64,000 nt of DNA from positions 868,001 to 932,000 of the forward strand of contig NZ_CP043342.1 in the NCBI RefSeq assembly GCF_003594935.2, in the 5' to 3' direction. This document shows positions 61,522 through 64,000 of the stretch, in pieces. The position numbers and the translations under genes were made by a program. The notes below the pieces were generated by a model. It did not search any database. It was given only the letters and a program-made list of their open reading frames with translations, and was not told the origin of the DNA. The stretch is from Enterobacter huaxiensis. GTDB taxonomy: Bacteria > Pseudomonadota > Gammaproteobacteria > Enterobacterales > Enterobacteriaceae. How positions within the stretch are numbered: the stretch's first letter is position 1; every line of letters starts with the position of its first letter.

Positions 61522-63768
61522 ATGCTCACCCGCCTGCGAGAAATAGTCGAGAAGGTTGCCAGTGCGCCTCGCCTGAACGAGGCGCTGAATATTCTGGTGA
61601 CAGACATCTGTCTTGCGATGGAAACCGAAGTCTGTTCGGTGTATCTGGCCGACCATGACCGGCGTTGCTACTATCTGATGGCGACCCGTGGTTTGAAAAA
61701 ACCGCGAGGCCGCACGGTTACGCTTGCGTTTGATGAAGGTATTGTTGGGCTGGTTGGGCGTCTTGCTGAACCCATCAACCTTGCCGACGCGCAAAAGCAC
61801 CCCAGCTTCAAATACATCCCCTCCGTAAAAGAAGAGCGTTTCCGCGCGTTTCTTGGCGTACCTATTATTCAGCGTCGTCAGCTGCTGGGCGTGCTCGTTG
61901 TTCAGCAGCGTGAGCTTCGCCAGTATGACGAAAGCGAGGAGTCCTTCCTCGTCACGCTTGCCACGCAGATGGCCGCGATCCTCTCCCAGTCTCAGCTGGC
62001 TGCCCTGTTTGGTCAGTATCGCCACACGCGAATTCGCGCGCTTCCGGCCTCACCGGGCGTGGCGATTGCAGAAGGCTGGATGGACGCCACGCTGCCGCTG
62101 ATGGAGCAGGTTTACGAAGCCTCTACGCTTGATCAAGCCCTCGAGCGTGAACGCCTCACCGCCGCGCTGGAAGAGGCGGCAAATGAGTTTCGTCGCTACA
62201 GCAAGCGTTTCGCCGCGGGTGCGCAAAAAGAGACGGCGGCCATATTTGACCTCTATTCACACCTTCTCTCCGATGCGCGCCTGCGCCGCGAGCTGTTTGC
62301 TGAGGTGGATAAAGGTTCGGTGGCGGAGTGGGCCGTTAAAAAAGTCATCGAGAAATTTGCCGAGCAGTTTGCAGCTCTGACCGACGGTTATCTCAAAGAG
62401 CGTTCAGGTGATTTGCGTTCGCTGGGGCAGCGTCTGCTGTTCCACCTCGATGATACTATTCAAGGGGCGAATGCCTGGCCAAAACGCTTTGTGCTGGTTG
62501 CCGATGAACTCTCAGCAACCACCCTGGCTGAATTGCCGCAGGACAGGCTTGCCGGGGTCGTCGTTCGCGATGGCGCCGCTAACTCTCATGCCGCCATTAT
62601 GGTCCGCGCGCTCGGCATCCCGACGGTGATGGGCGCAGATATCCAGCCGTCGGTTTTGCACCGACGCACGCTGGTGGTGGACGGGTACCGCGGCGAGCTG
62701 TTGGTCGATCCTGAGCCGGTTCTCCTTCAGGAGTACCAGCGTCTCATCAGTGAAGAGAATGAATTAAGCAAGCTGGCGGAAGATGACGTCAACCTGCCTG
62801 CGCAGCTTAAAAGCGGCGAGCGGGTTAAGGTGATGCTTAACGCTGGCCTGAGTCCTGAACATGAAGAGAAGCTCGGCAGCCGTATCGACGGCATCGGACT
62901 CTACCGAACCGAAATTCCCTTTATGCTGCAGAGCGGCTTCCCGTCTGAGGAGGAGCAGGTCGCGCAGTATCAGGGCATGCTACAGATGTTTAACGACAAG
63001 CCGGTCACGCTTCGTACCCTGGACGTTGGGGCCGATAAACAGCTGCCCTACATGCCGATCAGCGAAGAGAACCCGTGCCTCGGCTGGCGCGGGATCCGCA
63101 TTACGCTCGATCAGCCGGAGATCTTCCTGATCCAGGTTCGCGCCATGCTGCGCGCGAACGCGGCGACGGGCAACCTCAGCATTTTACTGCCGATGGTCAC
63201 CAGCATTGACGAGATCGATGAGGCAAAACGCCTGATCGAGCGCGCAGGCCGGGAAGTGGAGGAGATGATCGGCTATGCGATCCCTAAGCCGCGTATTGGC
63301 GTGATGCTCGAAGTGCCGTCAATGGTCTTTATGCTTCAGCAGCTGGCAAGCCGCGTAGATTTTATCTCCGTCGGGACCAACGATTTGACGCAGTACATTC
63401 TGGCCGTTGACCGAAACAATACTCGCGTCGCCAGTATATATGACAGTCTGCATCCGGCGATGCTTCGGGCATTAGCGATGATCGCCCGTGAGGCGGAACA
63501 GTACGATCTCGATCTGCGCCTGTGTGGTGAAATGGCAGGGGATTCGATGTGCGTCGCGATCCTGATTGGCCTGGGGTTCCGTCACCTGTCCATGAACGGT
63601 CGTTCAGTCGCGCGCGTGAAGTATCTGCTGCGTCACATCGACTTCGATGATGCCCGCGAATTAGCGGCACGCAGCCTTGAAGCCCAGTTAGCGACCGAAG
63701 TACGACACCAGGTGGCGGCCTTCATGGAGCGTCGCGGCATGGGCGGCCTGATCCGCGGCGGCCGCTAA
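61522..63768 (+). CDS. ptsP: PTS-Ntr enzyme I (PtsP, EI-Ntr)
   Basis: First enzyme of the nitrogen PTS, passing phosphate from PEP to NPr. 748 residues: N-terminal GAF sensor domain (about 1-150), then the enzyme I core. The phospho-His lies in DGAANSHAAIMVRALG near residue 356; the PEP-binding TIM barrel has GIGLYRTEIPFM, LPMVTSIDE and the catalytic Cys in LCGEMAGD. Operon with rppH. Confidence 0.96.
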   Translation: MLTRLREIVEKVASAPRLNEALNILVTDICLAMETEVCSVYLADHDRRCYYLMATRGLKKPRGRTVTLAFDEGIVGLVGRLAEPINLADAQKHPSFKYIPSVKEERFRAFLGVPIIQRRQLLGVLVVQQRELRQYDESEESFLVTLATQMAAILSQSQLAALFGQYRHTRIRALPASPGVAIAEGWMDATLPLMEQVYEASTLDQALERERLTAALEEAANEFRRYSKRFAAGAQKETAAIFDLYSHLLSDARLRRELFAEVDKGSVAEWAVKKVIEKFAEQFAALTDGYLKERSGDLRSLGQRLLFHLDDTIQGANAWPKRFVLVADELSATTLAELPQDRLAGVVVRDGAANSHAAIMVRALGIPTVMGADIQPSVLHRRTLVVDGYRGELLVDPEPVLLQEYQRLISEENELSKLAEDDVNLPAQLKSGERVKVMLNAGLSPEHEEKLGSRIDGIGLYRTEIPFMLQSGFPSEEEQVAQYQGMLQMFNDKPVTLRTLDVGADKQLPYMPISEENPCLGWRGIRITLDQPEIFLIQVRAMLRANAATGNLSILLPMVTSIDEIDEAKRLIERAGREVEEMIGYAIPKPRIGVMLEVPSMVFMLQQLASRVDFISVGTNDLTQYILAVDRNNTRVASIYDSLHPAMLRALAMIAREAEQYDLDLRLCGEMAGDSMCVAILIGLGFRHLSMNGRSVARVKYLLRHIDFDDARELAARSLEAQLATEVRHQVAAFMERRGMGGLIRGGR

Positions 63769-63778
63769 TTTGCCTTTC

Positions 63779-63823
63779 TCCTTCTCCCTGGGGAAAGGGT
63801 TGGGGTGAGGGCATCAGGCCGCA
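63779..63823. repeat. Dispersed intergenic repeat, copy 2 (inverted)
   Basis: Positions 63802-63823 are the exact reverse complement of 57994-58015; the adjoining CTTCTCCCTGGGGAAAGG is an imperfect hairpin in the place of the perfect one in copy 1. It follows ptsP by 11 bases and might act in 3'-end formation. Confidence 0.65.
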
Positions 63824-63973
63824 CAATACCCTATACACATCTTTTACATCTCAGGCGCATCCTCCGCGACCACCTTATGCTATTATTCGCAACCTTGGAG
63901 CACCTGCCAACGGCGGGAATGCAATTCTACCGCTGTCCACTTTCAGCGGAATAACAACATCTTGTGGTGACAG

Positions 63974-64000
63974 ATGAACAGTGGCTATCTGCATTTTCCG
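63974..64000 (+). CDS. lgt: Prolipoprotein diacylglyceryl transferase, first nine codons
   Basis: ATG and eight further codons give MNSGYLHFP, which fits the N terminus of Lgt (E. coli MTSSYLHFP), the gene that follows ptsP in enterobacteria. The window ends here. Confidence 0.85.

Overview
The window is chromosomal DNA of a gamma-enterobacterium, most likely Enterobacter or a close relative such as Lelliottia or Leclercia. The proteins of the conserved blocks (xerD-dsbC-recJ-prfB-lysS-idi, lysR-lysA, galR-omrB-omrA-aas-lplT, tas-ygdR-mutH-rppH-ptsP-lgt) read almost residue for residue like recalled Escherichia coli proteins. Base composition is more GC-rich than E. coli, and the accessory genes (pectin-oligomer catabolism, sucrose, alkyl sulfatase, Mn-catalase) fit plant- or soil-associated Enterobacter. 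All family assignments come from reading the translated sequence; no database search was run.

Layout. 1-7.7 kb: recombination, disulfide-bond, RecJ, RF2 (with its programmed +1 frameshift), lysyl-tRNA synthetase, Idi and the amidase activator ActS, then tRNA-Gly(CCC). 7.8-12.6 kb: an accessory cluster of a FadL-type outer-membrane channel, a small CRP-like/winged-helix regulator, an OmpA-barrel protein and a periplasmic alkyl sulfatase. 12.6-24.1 kb: a stress region with two SDRs, a YgiW-type OB-fold protein, a four-gene operon (unknown membrane protein, DUF421, CinA-like, SDR), and a probable seven-gene operon yciG-yciF-yciE-katN-cioA-cioB-GH13, followed by yjdI-yjdJ. 24.1-28.2 kb: yqeG, a PACE efflux gene with a divergent LysR regulator, and yqeF. 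28.5-44.5 kb: an oligogalacturonide regulon (kdgM, ogl, kduI, kduD, togMNAB, kdgF) carrying many KdgR-type operators, interleaved with araE, a sucrose locus (cscR/cscB/cscA) and a FepE-like O-antigen length regulator. 44.6-54.0 kb: racX, lysR, lysA, an aryl/beta-glucoside locus (LacI regulator, PTS EIIC, GH1 enzyme, UxuR-like GntR, GNAT) and galR. 54.2-64 kb: sRNAs OmrB and OmrA, aas-lplT, tas, ygdR, mutH, a DnaA-box cluster matching DARS2, rppH, ptsP and the first codons of lgt.

How it works together. KdgM admits oligogalacturonides through the outer membrane, TogMNAB moves them across the inner membrane, Ogl cuts dimers, and KdgF, KduI and KduD carry the unsaturated uronates toward 2-keto-3-deoxygluconate; operators resembling KdgR sites lie in front of four of these transcription units. 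Compared with the E. coli order yqeG/yqeF-kduI-kduD-araE-racX-lysR-lysA-galR, the extra catabolic modules look like insertions into a conserved backbone. The most interesting less-explained parts are the alkyl-sulfatase cluster with a shared 16-base motif before two of its genes, the extended katN-cioAB-GH13 operon, the four-gene DUF421/CinA operon, and UxuR-type palindromes in front of the PTS EIIC/GH1 genes.
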